Below, piece after piece: positions 1 through 9,264 of a stretch of DNA of 64,000 nt. Position 1 is the stretch's first letter. Each line of letters opens with the position of its first letter. The position numbers were made by a program, and so were the translations under genes. Location: NCBI GenBank assembly GCA_949738935.1, contig CATJCJ010000341.1:16445-80444 (forward strand), read 5' to 3'. The notes under the pieces are model-generated. The model ran no database searches. It saw nothing but the letters and a program-made list of their open reading frames with translations, and was not told where the DNA came from. Origin of the DNA: an uncultured Eubacteriales bacterium. GTDB lineage: Bacteria; Bacillota; Clostridia; Lachnospirales; CAG-274.

Positions 1-55
1 CAAACGGACTAAATTTTTCATTCTCAAACTTTTCAGTATTCTCACGTATATTCAT
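1..55 (-). CDS. Start of dGTPase-like HD-domain protein (partial, runs off left edge)
   Basis: Only the first 18 codons are in the window. They read MNIRENTEKFENEKFSPF, preceded by a strong AGGAGGGG ribosome site at about 66-73 and an ATG at 55. The pattern of an N-terminal MNxRExTE, then an acidic stretch, then LSPY/FSPF, resembles the start of Firmicutes deoxyguanosinetriphosphate triphosphohydrolase-like proteins, in which the HD phosphohydrolase domain follows. It is too short for the ORF track. It lies 42 nt downstream of the FNT channel on the same strand, so it is probably the next gene of the uvrBA operon. The identification rests on the N-terminus alone; the catalytic domain lies outside the window. 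Confidence 0.5.
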   Translation of the reverse strand, partial: MNIRENTEKFENEKFSPF

Positions 56-97
56 TCAGTAAAATCCCCTCCTAAAAACACATCACAATTTCTCAAA

Positions 98-715
98 TCA
101 TTTTCCAAAAACCTTTTTCGCGGTTGGGATAATCAACGCGCCAACAGAATTACCCAAAGTCATAATAATTATATAAAAAAAACTCTTAACACTCCATGCG
201 TCGGCAAGACTGAAAAAAAACATATTAGCGACACAATGCTCAAACCCGCATAAAATAAACACAGTAATCGGAAAAATAACACCGACAATTTTAACCGTAC
301 CTTCTTTAGCATTTTTAAATATGTCAACAGCGACAAACATAAGGATACCACAAAATAAAGCCAATAAAAAAGAGCTTAAAGGAGAATCTCCAAGTTTCAC
401 ATCAGCAATTTCATAAACAGCATCAAATTTCTGAAAGATACGAGTATTTTTCACAGCGAAAGCGGAAAAATACGCTCCGGCAAAATTTCCAAGCCATGTA
501 ATAATAAGCTCAATAACGTAATCAGGTTTATTAAAAACAAGATATCCAATTTTTCCGGTAAAAAGCTGCAGCTCAAAAAATAAAACCGTCAACAGTCCAA
601 CTCCAAATAAAAAAGCTCCAACAACAGAATTATCAACAGAAAGAAAAATAATTCCTCCAATGCCAATAGCGATTCCGGCAATAATTCCATAAATAAATTG
701 TCTCAATCTTTCCAC
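98..715 (-). CDS. FNT-family (formate/nitrite-type) anion channel
   Basis: 205 residues, almost entirely hydrophobic, with about six predicted membrane helices. The segment GFEHCVANMFFFSL matches the conserved GxEHxVANM signature of formate/nitrite transporters, which pass small monovalent anions such as formate, nitrite or hydrosulfide as pentamers. At 205 residues it is shorter than FocA/NirC proteins (roughly 260-285), with very short termini. The start is GTG at 715; its GGAGG lies inside the last codons of the upstream 96-residue gene, so the two are probably translationally linked. The substrate cannot be read from the sequence. In a fermentative anaerobe formate would be a natural guess. 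Confidence 0.8.
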   Translation of the reverse strand: MERLRQFIYGIIAGIAIGIGGIIFLSVDNSVVGAFLFGVGLLTVLFFELQLFTGKIGYLVFNKPDYVIELIITWLGNFAGAYFSAFAVKNTRIFQKFDAVYEIADVKLGDSPLSSFLLALFCGILMFVAVDIFKNAKEGTVKIVGVIFPITVFILCGFEHCVANMFFFSLADAWSVKSFFYIIIMTLGNSVGALIIPTAKKVFGK

Positions 716-722
716 TTTAAAA

Positions 723-1013
723 TTATACCTCCATACTGTTTTTTAATATAAGCGCTATTTTAATACACTCAATCACAACAATCATAGTATATTCTTCTTT
801 TTTAATAATGATAGGAGCGTTATTTTTTTTTACAATAATACACTCATTAAGTTTTCCGCCCTGTTTCCAGTATGTGAGAAAAAACATACCATCAACATCT
901 TTAACTCTCCAATTATATGTTTCTATATTTTTAATAAAATATTCTTTTTCACATCCAAAAGCGTCTAAAATTTCATTTCTGCTATCTGTATATTTTTCCA
1001 AAACTTTTTCCAT
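723..1013 (-). CDS. Uncharacterised 96-residue protein in the uvr operon
   Basis: The ORF track starts this frame inside uvrA. The real start is most likely ATG at 1013, four bases after the uvrA stop and preceded by TTTTGGAGG. The product starts MEKVLEKYTDSRNEILDAFGCEKEYF and contains an aromatic core (YNWRVKDVDGMFFLTYW) and several lysines. It has no signal peptide or membrane helix. I do not recognise the family. It is sandwiched between uvrA and the FNT channel with tight spacing, so it is co-transcribed with them, but the context does not define a role. Confidence 0.65.
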   Translation of the reverse strand: MEKVLEKYTDSRNEILDAFGCEKEYFIKNIETYNWRVKDVDGMFFLTYWKQGGKLNECIIVKKNNAPIIIKKEEYTMIVVIECIKIALILKNSMEV

Positions 1014-1017
1014 AAAA

Positions 1018-3849
1018 TCAAACCTCCAAAATTTTTTTAAGATATTTTCCAGTATACGAATTCTCACATAAAGAAACTTCCTCAGGAGTACCCTCTGCAA
1101 CAATTTGACCTCCGCCGTCACCGCCTTCCGGACCTAAATCAATGATATAGTCGGCTGTTTTAATAACCTCAAGATTATGCTCAATAACAACAACTGTATT
1201 CCCCATATCCGTAAGTCTTTGTAAAATTCCAATAAGTTTATGAACATCAAAGGTATGCAATCCCGTTGTTGGCTCATCAAGAACATAAATAGTCTTTCCC
1301 GTACTCTTTTTGCTAAGTTCCGTAGCGAGTTTAACTCTCTGAGCTTCTCCTCCCGACAGAGTTGTTGAGGACTGCCCCAACTTTATATAAGACAAACCAA
1401 CATCATATAGAGTTTGAATTTTAGACTTTATTCTGGGAATATTCTCAAAAAACACAAGAGCTTCCTCAATAGTCATATCCAAAACATCTGAAATAGTTTT
1501 CCCCTTATATTTAACCTCAAGGGTTTCCCTGTTATATCTTTTTCCTCTGCAGACTTCACAGGGAACATAAATATCGGGCAAAAAATGCATTTCAATTTTT
1601 ATAATACCATCACCCGAACAAGCCTCGCACCTTCCGCCCTTAACATTAAAGCTAAATCTGCCCTTTTTAAAACCTCTGACTTTCGCTTCAGGAGTTTGAC
1701 TAAAAACATCTCTAATCATATCAAACAATCCTGTATACGTAGCGGGATTTGAACGAGGCGTTCTTCCTATAGGAGATTGGTCAATATTTATAATTTTATC
1801 AAAATACTCAATTCCTTTTATAGATTTAAATTTTCCATGTTTAATTCTGGCTCTATTGAGTTCTCTAGCAAGAGTTTTATATAAAACCTCATTGATAAGA
1901 GAGCTTTTTCCAGAGCCCGAAACTCCCGTAACACAAATGAACAAACCCACAGGAATCTCAACAGTAACATTTTTAAGATTATTTTCGCAAGCGCCTTTAA
2001 TAATCAATTTTTCCTTAGATTGTTTTCTTCTTTCTTTGGGAATCTCAACTTTTTTTCTTCCACTCAAATAATCTCCTGTCAAAGAATTCTCACACTTTAA
2101 AAGTTCCTGAGGTGTACCGGAAAAAACAACCTCTCCGCCGTTCACCCCGGCATAAGGTCCAATATCCACAATATAATCAGCCTCCATCATAGTATCAGAA
2201 TCGTGCTCAACAACAATAAGTGTATTTCCAATATCCCTCAAATGTTTTAATGTTCCAAGAAGCTTATCGTTATCCCTCTGATGAAGTCCAATACTTGGTT
2301 CATCAAGAATATACAAAACTCCGACAAGCCCCGAACCAACTTGTGTAGCCAGCCTTATCCTTTGAGACTCTCCTCCCGACAAAGTACCGGCCATTCTTGA
2401 CAATGTCAAATAATCAAGTCCAACATCAATCAAAAAACCAAGTCTCGCGTCAATCTCTTTTAAAATTTGGTCAGCGATAAGCGCTTTATTTTCTGACAGC
2501 TGAAGATTATCAAAAAAAACTTTAAGGTCTTTAATAGAATATTCTGTTATTTCAGAAATATTTTTATCACCGACAGTAACGGCAAGAATCTCATCCTTAA
2601 GCCGTCTGCCCTTACAAGTCGGACATTTAACGTTTGTCATATATTTCTCATATTCTTGCTTAGCCGCTTCCGAATAAGTTTCTCTGTATCTCCTTTCAAG
2701 ATTACCCACAATACCGTCAAAAGTATATGAGTAAAATTTTTCTTGTCCTCCGCTGACATATTTAATATCCATTCTTTCCCCGCCATTGCCATACATAATA
2801 ATATTTTTTATTTTATCAGGCAAATCCTTATAAGGGGTATTCAAGTCAAAACTATACCTCTCAGCGAGAGTGGTAAAAATACTATTTCCCATAGTTGTCT
2901 CAACAGAAATAGAATTCCAGCCAGAAACAGCGATAGCGCCCTCAAAAATAGAAAGTTCACTATTAGGAACAAGTATCTCCGGGTCAAATACCATTTTAGC
3001 TCCAAGTCCCATACATTCAGGACAAGCACCCGAAGGATTATTAAAAGAAAATCTTCTTGGCTCAATTTCCTCAATGCTAATGCCGCAGTCCGGACAAGCG
3101 AAATTTTGACTGAAAGTAAGTTCTTCCTCACCGTTAACATCAATAACGACAAGACCTCCTGTAAGAGAAAAAACCGTTTCCAAAGACTCAGAAAGTCTTT
3201 TTTGAACTCCCTCTTTAACAACAAGTCTGTCAATAACAATCTCAATATTATGCTTTTTATTTTTCTCAAGTTTAATTTCATCAGAAAGCTCATACATAAT
3301 ACCATCAATTCTAACGCGAACATATCCGCTTTTATTAGCGTCTTCCAAGAGCTTAACGTGCTCACCTTTTCTGTTTCTAACAACAGGCGCAAAAAGCTGA
3401 ATTTTACTTCTTTCAGGCAATTTCAAAATCTGGTCAACAATCTGGTCAATAGTCTGCTTTTTAATTTCCTTACCACATTTAGGACAATGAGGAACACCAA
3501 CTCTGGCGTACAAAAGTCTCAAATAATCATAAATTTCTGTAACAGTCCCAACAGTAGACCGTGGATTATTATTTGTCGTTTTTTGGTCAATAGAAATCGC
3601 CGGCGAAAGACCCTCAATATAATCCACATCAGGTTTTTCCATTTGTCCCAAAAATTGCCTAGCATAAGAAGACAAAGACTCAACATACCTTCTTTGTCCC
3701 TCAGCATAAATAGTATCAAAAGCCAAACTAGACTTTCCCGAACCGCTAAGACCAGTAAAAACAACAAGTTTATTTCTTGGTATTTCAACATCAATATTTT
3801 TAAGATTATTTTCCTTAGCGCCTTTAACAAAAATTTTATCCTTTTGCAT
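1018..3849 (-). CDS. uvrA: UvrABC excinuclease ATPase subunit A
   Basis: About 943 residues, the usual UvrA length. It is the damage-sensing ATPase of nucleotide excision repair, which loads UvrB onto lesions. Two ABC ATPase halves are visible: a first Walker A (GLSGSGKSS) near residue 30 and a second (GVSGSGKSS) in the C-terminal half, each followed by an LSGGE signature. Zinc-binding CxxC pairs are present (CPDCG...CPECMG and CEACSG...CEVCRG). The ORF track begins at TTG 3867, but ATG at 3849 has GGAAGAGG directly upstream and gives the normal [18 protein letters not shown] start. It follows uvrB by 110 bp. Confidence 0.97.
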   Translation of the reverse strand: MQKDKIFVKGAKENNLKNIDVEIPRNKLVVFTGLSGSGKSSLAFDTIYAEGQRRYVESLSSYARQFLGQMEKPDVDYIEGLSPAISIDQKTTNNNPRSTVGTVTEIYDYLRLLYARVGVPHCPKCGKEIKKQTIDQIVDQILKLPERSKIQLFAPVVRNRKGEHVKLLEDANKSGYVRVRIDGIMYELSDEIKLEKNKKHNIEIVIDRLVVKEGVQKRLSESLETVFSLTGGLVVIDVNGEEELTFSQNFACPDCGISIEEIEPRRFSFNNPSGACPECMGLGAKMVFDPEILVPNSELSIFEGAIAVSGWNSISVETTMGNSIFTTLAERYSFDLNTPYKDLPDKIKNIIMYGNGGERMDIKYVSGGQEKFYSYTFDGIVGNLERRYRETYSEAAKQEYEKYMTNVKCPTCKGRRLKDEILAVTVGDKNISEITEYSIKDLKVFFDNLQLSENKALIADQILKEIDARLGFLIDVGLDYLTLSRMAGTLSGGESQRIRLATQVGSGLVGVLYILDEPSIGLHQRDNDKLLGTLKHLRDIGNTLIVVEHDSDTMMEADYIVDIGPYAGVNGGEVVFSGTPQELLKCENSLTGDYLSGRKKVEIPKERRKQSKEKLIIKGACENNLKNVTVEIPVGLFICVTGVSGSGKSSLINEVLYKTLARELNRARIKHGKFKSIKGIEYFDKIINIDQSPIGRTPRSNPATYTGLFDMIRDVFSQTPEAKVRGFKKGRFSFNVKGGRCEACSGDGIIKIEMHFLPDIYVPCEVCRGKRYNRETLEVKYKGKTISDVLDMTIEEALVFFENIPRIKSKIQTLYDVGLSYIKLGQSSTTLSGGEAQRVKLATELSKKSTGKTIYVLDEPTTGLHTFDVHKLIGILQRLTDMGNTVVVIEHNLEVIKTADYIIDLGPEGGDGGGQIVAEGTPEEVSLCENSYTGKYLKKILEV

Positions 3850-3959
3850 TTCAATCCTCTTCCACAAAAAAAATTTTTTTGCGCTGCTTTTTTAAAAAAA
3901 GCAACTAGTTTTTTTGGCAATGCCCCAATATTTTAAATCAAAAGTTTTTGCGTTGCTTT

Positions 3960-5942
3960 TTATGTCTCCAAAATTTTTTTAAGTTCAATAATTTCATCTC
4001 TTAGCTGAGCTGCCCTTTCAAATTGTAAATCAGCGGCTGACTGACGCATTTCTTTTTGCATTTTAGAGATAACCTTTTCAAGCTCACTTTTGCTCATAGA
4101 CTCAGGGTCTTTATCAAGTCCCATACCTTTCTTTTCCTCAACAGAAACAGTAGCCTTTATAATATCGTGAACCTTTTTAACAATAGTTTTAGGAATAATT
4201 CCGTGTTCCCTATTGTAATCTTCTTGAATATTTCTTCTCCTGTTTGTCTCAGAAATTGCCCTGCGCATAGAATCTGTTATAGAATCCGCATACATAATAA
4301 CTCTGCCCTCAGAATTTCTTGCCGCCCGTCCAATAATCTGAATAAGCGATGTTTCTGAACGTAAAAACCCCTCTTTGTCGGCATCAAGGATAGCAATAAG
4401 TGAAACCTCAGGAATATCCAATCCCTCTCTCAAAAGATTTATACCCACAAGAACATCAAAAACATTCATACGCAAATCTCTAATAATTTCCAGCCTTTCA
4501 AGGGTATCAATATCAGAGTGAAGATATTTAACTCTAATTCCATTTTCACGTAAATAATCTGTCAAATCCTCAGCCATTTTTTTTGTAAGCGTAGTAATAA
4601 GTACCTTTTGACTTTTCTCAATTACAGAGTTTATCTCACCAATCAGATTATCTATCTGACCATTAACAGGTCTTATATCAATTTCAGGGTCAAGAAGACC
4701 TGTGGGCCGAATAATCTGTTCTGCTGTATTTTCGGAATGAGCGTTTTCATATTTAGAGGGGGTCGCCGAAACAAAAAGTATCTGATTAATTTTTTCCTCA
4801 AACTCAGTAAATTTAAGGGGTCTGTTGTCAAGAGCCGACGGCAGCCTAAAACCAAAATCAACAAGACTTGTTTTTCTAGACCTATCCCCCTCATACATTC
4901 CTCCGATTTGAGGAATAGTAACATGAGACTCATCAACAATAATAAGAAAATCATCAGGAAAATAATCAATAAGAGTATGAGGCGTACTTCCGGCGGCTCT
5001 TCCTGAGAGATGCCTTGAATAATTCTCAATACCAGAGCAAAAACCCATTTCCGTCATCATTTCAATATCATAATTTGTTCTTTGAGAAAGTCTTTGAGCC
5101 TCAAGAAGTTTATCCTCACGTTTAAGTTCATCAACTCTTTCGTCAAGCTCTTGCTCAATTCTTCTAATAGCAGCGGTCATTTTTTCCTTTCCGATAACAT
5201 AGTGAGAAGCTGGATAAATACATATATGTTCTCTAAGACCTTTAACTTTGCCTGTTAAAACATCAATTTCCGTTATTCTGTCAACCTCATCACCAAAAAA
5301 CTCAATTCTATAAGCATACTCAGATGAATCCGCTGGAAATACCTCAACAACATCACCGCGAACCCTAAAAGTCCCTCGAACAAAATTCATATCATTTCTA
5401 TTATATTGTATATCGACAAGTTTTCTAAGAATATCATCCCTATCTTTAACCATACCGGGACGAAGCGAAATAACCATCTCATTATAATCAATAGGGTCAC
5501 CCAAACCATATATACAAGAGACACTGGCCACAATAATAACATCTTTTCTCTCAAATAAAGCCGCTGTCGCGGAATGTCGTAATTTATCAATCTCATCATT
5601 AACAGAAGAATCTTTTTCAATATAAGTATCAGTTTGCGGAACATAAGCCTCTGGCTGATAATAGTCATAATATGATACGAAATACTCAACAGCGTTTTCA
5701 GGAAAAAATTCTTTAAACTCATTATAAAGCTGAGCGGCAAGAGTTTTATTATGAGCGATAATCAAAGTAGGCTTATTCAATTTCTGAATAATATTTGCCA
5801 TAGTAAAAGTTTTTCCAGAACCTGTGACGCCAAGAAGCGTCTGAAATTTTTTTCCGTCAATAAATCCTTGAGAAAGAGTTTCAATAGCCCGCGGCTGGTC
5901 ACCGGTAGGTTTAAATTTAGAAACAACCTTAAATTGGTCCAT
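3960..5942 (-). CDS. uvrB: UvrABC excinuclease helicase subunit B
   Basis: 660 residues, full length. UvrB receives damaged DNA from UvrA, opens the helix and recruits UvrC. Visible motifs are Walker A ([10 protein letters not shown]) near residue 40, the [12 protein letters not shown] beta-hairpin segment, DESHVT (helicase motif II), QIIGRAARN (motif VI), and a C-terminal UVR domain ([12 protein letters not shown]) that contacts UvrC. ATG at 5942 is preceded by GAGGTGA. It is the first gene of the uvrB-uvrA-orf96-FNT operon. A candidate promoter lies at 6136-6164. I saw no Firmicutes-type LexA box (GAACRNRYGTTC) in the upstream region. Confidence 0.97.
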   Translation of the reverse strand: MDQFKVVSKFKPTGDQPRAIETLSQGFIDGKKFQTLLGVTGSGKTFTMANIIQKLNKPTLIIAHNKTLAAQLYNEFKEFFPENAVEYFVSYYDYYQPEAYVPQTDTYIEKDSSVNDEIDKLRHSATAALFERKDVIIVASVSCIYGLGDPIDYNEMVISLRPGMVKDRDDILRKLVDIQYNRNDMNFVRGTFRVRGDVVEVFPADSSEYAYRIEFFGDEVDRITEIDVLTGKVKGLREHICIYPASHYVIGKEKMTAAIRRIEQELDERVDELKREDKLLEAQRLSQRTNYDIEMMTEMGFCSGIENYSRHLSGRAAGSTPHTLIDYFPDDFLIIVDESHVTIPQIGGMYEGDRSRKTSLVDFGFRLPSALDNRPLKFTEFEEKINQILFVSATPSKYENAHSENTAEQIIRPTGLLDPEIDIRPVNGQIDNLIGEINSVIEKSQKVLITTLTKKMAEDLTDYLRENGIRVKYLHSDIDTLERLEIIRDLRMNVFDVLVGINLLREGLDIPEVSLIAILDADKEGFLRSETSLIQIIGRAARNSEGRVIMYADSITDSMRRAISETNRRRNIQEDYNREHGIIPKTIVKKVHDIIKATVSVEEKKGMGLDKDPESMSKSELEKVISKMQKEMRQSAADLQFERAAQLRDEIIELKKILET

Positions 5943-5973
5943 AAATTCACCTCATAAAATAATAATCAATTAA

Positions 5974-6086
5974 AGTGTATCTAAAAACTCATTCCAACTG
6001 TTAAAAATATATTAAACCTTATTTTTCAAAGATTATTTTTATTCTATCAAAAACGAAATATCCAAAACTTAATTTTTAAATACACT
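5974..6086. repeat. Degenerate palindromic element in the uvrB leader
   Basis: The left end AGTGTATCTAAAAACT and the right end TTTTTAAATACACT are inverted matches, and the sequence TCTAAAAACT...AAAAATAT resembles the left arm of the better preserved palindromes at 47935 and 57978. The interior has decayed and no continuous stem can be drawn. I read it as a possible old member of family B. It would be transcribed in the uvrB leader. Confidence 0.35.
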
Positions 6087-6100
6087 CTTATTTTAAAACT

Positions 6101-6115
6101 GTGAGCACCGCTCAC
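6101..6115. promoter_or_regulatory. GTGAGC-ACC-GCTCAC dyad downstream of the uvrB promoter
   Basis: A perfect 6-bp inverted repeat with a 3-bp spacer, about 20 bp downstream of the candidate uvrB -10 box. It could be an operator or a short RNA hairpin. It does not match the Firmicutes SOS box. No regulator is implied by the sequence. Confidence 0.35.
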
Positions 6116-6135
6116 ACCAATATACACCTTATCAT

Positions 6136-6164
6136 ATTTTACCATATTTATAGATTTTATACAA
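6136..6164 (-). promoter_or_regulatory. Candidate sigma-A promoter for uvrBA
   Basis: Read on the minus strand: TTGTAT, 17-bp spacer, TAAAAT. This would give a leader of about 185 nt before the uvrB ATG. It is supported only by box similarity and spacing. Confidence 0.45.
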
Positions 6165-6247
6165 TCACACCAATCAAAAATTTACAAAAATAATCACAAG
6201 AATATAATTTTTTTAAAAGGCTATATTACGAGCAATTCCAAAACAAA

Positions 6248-6283
6248 ACTCCCTTAACATAGAAAAATCTATATTAAGGGAGT
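6248..6283 (-). terminator. Intrinsic terminator of the flagellar operon
   Basis: A 15-bp stem (ACTCCCTTAATATAG / CTATGTTAAGGGAGT on the minus strand, one G-T type mismatch) with an AT loop, followed on the minus strand by TTTTGTTTTGG. It lies about 50 bp past the stop of the last motility gene and closes the roughly 29.7-kb run. Confidence 0.8.
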
Positions 6284-6333
6284 AAAAATACAAAAATAAA
6301 ATCATAAGATATTACCAAAATAATTAATATAAA

Positions 6334-6957
6334 CTAATTTCTTGGAACCTTTGTCAAAATATCTGTCAAAGTGTCAAAATCAATACCTTTAGGAATTTTA
6401 TAATTTCCGGTTCTTATATTCTTTGTTTTTTTATTATTAATCAAATACTTCTCATACTCTTCAGGATTATCAATAAGACCTTTGTCAGCCAAAATACGGC
6501 TCACTTTTTTAGCGTTACTTCCGGAATTTATTTTAACATCAATAAAATTATTTTGTATCTCACTTGTGTTCTCACTTACACTTTCACTCATACCCTCACT
6601 TGCTTTTTCGGTAGAATTCAAAGTAAGGTCAGCTGATTCCGGCTCATTATTCAAAACTTCAGTCATACTTTCATGAGACATAGAAAAATCCTCAAAATTA
6701 TCATAAGTAACAATCAAAGATGTTTCAGATTCATATTTATCAAGAGAAGAAGATTCTGTTTCACTTGAACTCTCTGTCATTTCCAAAAAAAACTCATCAG
6801 AAACATATTCCATACCAAGTTCTTTTGCCTTTTGTTCAATCTCCTCTTTTGTTAATTCCGAAGAACCAATGTCCGAAACACCATAAACAATCCAAATAAC
6901 AATTACAGAAAAAATAATACCTATTCCCAGCCCCAAAACAAAATCCCTTTTATCCAT
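6334..6957 (-). CDS. Membrane-anchored protein with C-terminal MltG/YceG-like domain
   Basis: 207 residues. An N-terminal membrane helix (residues about 6-26, GLGIGIIFSVIVIWIVYGV) is followed by a Ser/Glu-rich linker of about 110 residues, with an SSSETESSS run. A small C-terminal domain then reads VKINSGSNAKKVSRILADKGLIDNPEEYEKYLI...TGNYKIPKG. That resembles the LysM-like N-terminal module of the endolytic transglycosylase MltG, which recognises a step to start work on glycan strands. The MltG catalytic domain itself is absent. As the last gene of the flagellar operon it may act in wall passage or remodelling near the flagellum; this is inference. ATG at 6957, nine bases after the preceding gene. 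Confidence 0.7.
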   Translation of the reverse strand: MDKRDFVLGLGIGIIFSVIVIWIVYGVSDIGSSELTKEEIEQKAKELGMEYVSDEFFLEMTESSSETESSSLDKYESETSLIVTYDNFEDFSMSHESMTEVLNNEPESADLTLNSTEKASEGMSESVSENTSEIQNNFIDVKINSGSNAKKVSRILADKGLIDNPEEYEKYLINNKKTKNIRTGNYKIPKGIDFDTLTDILTKVPRN

Positions 6958-6966
6958 ACAACAACA

Positions 6967-7440
6967 TCACCTTGCCTTTCCAAGTTCCAAAATAAGTTTA
7001 ACTTCCCCCTGACCCATATCAAGAGCCTTAGATATTTCAGAAACCGAAAGACCTTGTGACCGCATATTTTTAATTTTCTCAAAATTAGGATTTTTAAAAA
7101 CATTCCTCACAGGTAAGTCCTCAGACTCAAAATGACTATTAGAATCAGCTCTAAAATCAACTTTTTCTCTTTTTTCTTTCATATCGTCAATCATTTGATA
7201 TAAAAACAAAAGTTCTTGATATTTCTCCTCAAATTCCTGAAATACATTTGAGGACATTTTACTAAGTTGTTCAATAGCGTTATCAGCGTCATCAATAGCT
7301 TGTTTAATAAGCTGTACTGAAGCGTTAACCTCAAAATAATCATCGGTTTTATTTTCAGTTTTTTTACGGCTAAAACAAGCGAAAACAACCAATCCAATTC
7401 CAATAAGTATTAATAATGTCAATATAATATAAAATAACAT
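6967..7440 (-). CDS. SwrB-like membrane-anchored protein with C-terminal HTH-like tail
   Basis: 157 residues: an N-terminal transmembrane helix (residues 2-22), a helical coiled-coil-prone middle, and a C-terminal helical motif (IKNMRSQGLSVSEISKALDMGQGEVKLILELGKAR). The layout and the KxLDMGxGEVKLILEL ending match the SwrB/DUF6115 type of protein. In Bacillus subtilis swrB directly follows sigD at the end of the fla/che operon and promotes basal-body maturation. Here it lies three genes after fliA, before the MltG-like gene. Homology is judged by architecture and position, so the assignment is probable rather than certain. Confidence 0.65.
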   Translation of the reverse strand: MLFYIILTLLILIGIGLVVFACFSRKKTENKTDDYFEVNASVQLIKQAIDDADNAIEQLSKMSSNVFQEFEEKYQELLFLYQMIDDMKEKREKVDFRADSNSHFESEDLPVRNVFKNPNFEKIKNMRSQGLSVSEISKALDMGQGEVKLILELGKAR

Positions 7441-7483
7441 TTTTATCTCCTTAAAACTAATAGAACACTACAAAAATAAATCC

Positions 7484-7786
7484 TTATATACTCACATCAA
7501 AAAGACTGGTACTTTTATTTTTTTTAGCTTTTGTTTCCTCATTTTTTTTCTGACTCTTTTTTTTGCCTTTATATTGACCTTTATTTCCGCCCTGACCATC
7601 TTTAATATCATTTTCCTCAGACTTATTAGTTTGGTTTATCTGGCTTGCGCTTTGTTGAACCTGTTGCTGAAACTCAGAATTAAAAGCCTGTTGCTGCGCG
7701 TCGTATCTTTGATTTTGATTATTATAATTATTAACTTCTGTTGTTCTGTTCATCATAAGCTGCAAATCAATAGGTTGAATAGCCAT
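7484..7786 (-). CDS. Small Gln/Asn/Lys-rich protein of the flagellar operon
   Basis: 100 residues. The track start is too long; ATG at 7786 has GAAGGTGA upstream and gives MAIQPIDLQLMMNRTTEVN. A short ordered N-terminus is followed by a Q/N-rich middle (QNQRYDAQQQAFNSEFQQQVQQ) and a Lys-rich tail ending SLFDVSI. It has no membrane helix. Similar small proteins with MAIxPIDLQ starts occur between fapA-like and swrB-like genes in clostridial motility operons, as I recall. Function is unknown. It is co-transcribed with fapA and the swrB-like gene. Confidence 0.65.
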   Translation of the reverse strand: MAIQPIDLQLMMNRTTEVNNYNNQNQRYDAQQQAFNSEFQQQVQQSASQINQTNKSEENDIKDGQGGNKGQYKGKKKSQKKNEETKAKKNKSTSLFDVSI

Positions 7787-7852
7787 AAAATCACCTTCTT
7801 CAAATAATATAAGAGCCAAAAACTTCTTTACATTCGCCAAACAATTAACCGA

Positions 7853-9247
7853 CTAAACTAAAGCTCCGATAGAAACCTTACCCTTGTTATTAATCAAGGA
7901 ACAATGTTGAATATCATCTCTGACATACATAACAGCATCATTAATAGTAACCTTAACCCCTGAATAAATAATATTACTTGCGGAAACCCTGCCATTTTTC
8001 TGTTTAAGCCTTGGAAAAATAGTTTCAACTTTTTTCTGGCTTTCATTAATTTTAGATTTAAGAATAATTTTAGACCTTATAGCGTCCATAAGCATTTTCT
8101 TCTTATCATTTGTAAGTTTTGAAACATCAGTTTTCTGAAGAACATTTATAACTTTCTCATTAGATTTAAACTGTTCATTAAATTTCTCAATATCAGCTAC
8201 AGCCTGTTTATATTCCTCAAGCTGAACAGGGTCAACACCAACCTCAAGCTCAGTAACCGTTGCCATATTAGAGCCAATAACTTTAGCGTCTATTTTATTC
8301 CCAACAATAGCTTTTCCTCCAACAAAAAGACCTCTTTTTCCAACAAGCTTTAAAATACCGCCGCAGCGCACATTACTGTGCATAATAGAATTAGCGGTTA
8401 TATTTCCTCCCGCGGAAATTGTACTGCTTTCAATAAAATTAGCGTTGATATCACCCGCAGCCTCAATAACAGCCTTGCCTCCGCCTTGAACACCCTTCAT
8501 AAGCAGTATATTCCCCTTCGCTTTAATTGTGGCGCCCTCAACAGAGCCCTCAATCTCAACATCAGCGCCGGCATTTATAGTAAATCCCGATAAAACCGAG
8601 CCCTTAACAACAATAGTTCCCAAGAATTCAACATTTCCCGTAGAGTTATCGACATCTCCCGTAATCTCAAGAATAGGAAATACACTAACCCTTCCATCCA
8701 TATAAAAAATTCTTCCGCTTATTTCAGAAATAAGCGTAACACCATCCTCAAGAACTTTAGTATTTTTTCCTTTTGGAAGAGCGGGCGCCTTTTTGGCTTT
8801 TTCAGCCGGAATACTTTTTCCAAGAACATTCATGCCATCATTTCCGGGAACAGCCGGATGAGCGATAGCGAGGGTTTGTTTCTCAACAGCGGTTTCAAAA
8901 AGATTCAAATTTCTGTAATCAACCGAACCGTCAGCAAGTTCTTTTGGCTGAAGACTCTTTTTATCCGTTGTAAAAAAATAATCAATATATCCGTCAACAC
9001 CTTTTGTCGGTTCATCACCTTTGGCAACATCATACCATACGCCATATTGTTTATCATTAATAAGTTTTTCAATATAATCGTCATCTATACCATATCTTAT
9101 GCCATAACCATTCAAAGTTCTTATAACATCAGCTTTTGAAAGAAACTTACCTTCATTAACGGGCTCATTGAAAATTATAGATACTTTCATTTTATTATCG
9201 GCAATGTCCAAATCAATACTTTCATTTTTTGATATATTCTCATCCAT
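7853..9247 (-). CDS. fapA: FapA family (DUF342) flagellar assembly protein A
   Basis: 464 residues, cytoplasmic. The N-terminal half carries the FapA N-domain (KADVIRTLNGYGIRYGIDDDYI). The centre is a right-handed beta-helix of short repeats rich in Gly and alternating hydrophobics (VKGSVLSGFTINAGADVEIEGSVEGATIKAKGNILLMKG), typical of DUF342. A helical segment and a short C-terminal strand region follow. In Vibrio, FapA controls polar localisation of a signalling protein; in clostridia its role is not settled. ATG at 9247 follows GGGAGGG. It sits immediately after fliA. Confidence 0.85.
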   Translation of the reverse strand: MDENISKNESIDLDIADNKMKVSIIFNEPVNEGKFLSKADVIRTLNGYGIRYGIDDDYIEKLINDKQYGVWYDVAKGDEPTKGVDGYIDYFFTTDKKSLQPKELADGSVDYRNLNLFETAVEKQTLAIAHPAVPGNDGMNVLGKSIPAEKAKKAPALPKGKNTKVLEDGVTLISEISGRIFYMDGRVSVFPILEITGDVDNSTGNVEFLGTIVVKGSVLSGFTINAGADVEIEGSVEGATIKAKGNILLMKGVQGGGKAVIEAAGDINANFIESSTISAGGNITANSIMHSNVRCGGILKLVGKRGLFVGGKAIVGNKIDAKVIGSNMATVTELEVGVDPVQLEEYKQAVADIEKFNEQFKSNEKVINVLQKTDVSKLTNDKKKMLMDAIRSKIILKSKINESQKKVETIFPRLKQKNGRVSASNIIYSGVKVTINDAVMYVRDDIQHCSLINNKGKVSIGALV

Positions 9248-9264
9248 AAGAAATCCCTCCCAAT

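Larger units (their letters stand above)
5943..6333. other. 391-bp gap between the flagellar operon end and uvrB
   Basis: No gene is visible. The gap holds, from uvrB outward: a degenerate palindrome with ends AGTGTATCTAAAAA and TTTTTAAATACACT (5974-6086), the dyad GTGAGC-ACC-GCTCAC (6101-6115), a candidate uvrB promoter (6136-6164), and the terminator of the flagellar operon (6248-6283). Confidence 0.7.

Noticed and set aside
2743-3936. 397-aa plus-strand ORF
   Set aside because: It is fully antisense to uvrA, has a composition typical of a reverse-frame shadow (many Asn, Ile, Arg, Ser), no ribosome site and no recognisable domain.
5943-6333. LexA (SOS) box before uvrB
   Set aside because: No GAAC...GTTC-type dyad matching the Firmicutes consensus was found; only the unrelated dyad GTGAGC-ACC-GCTCAC.
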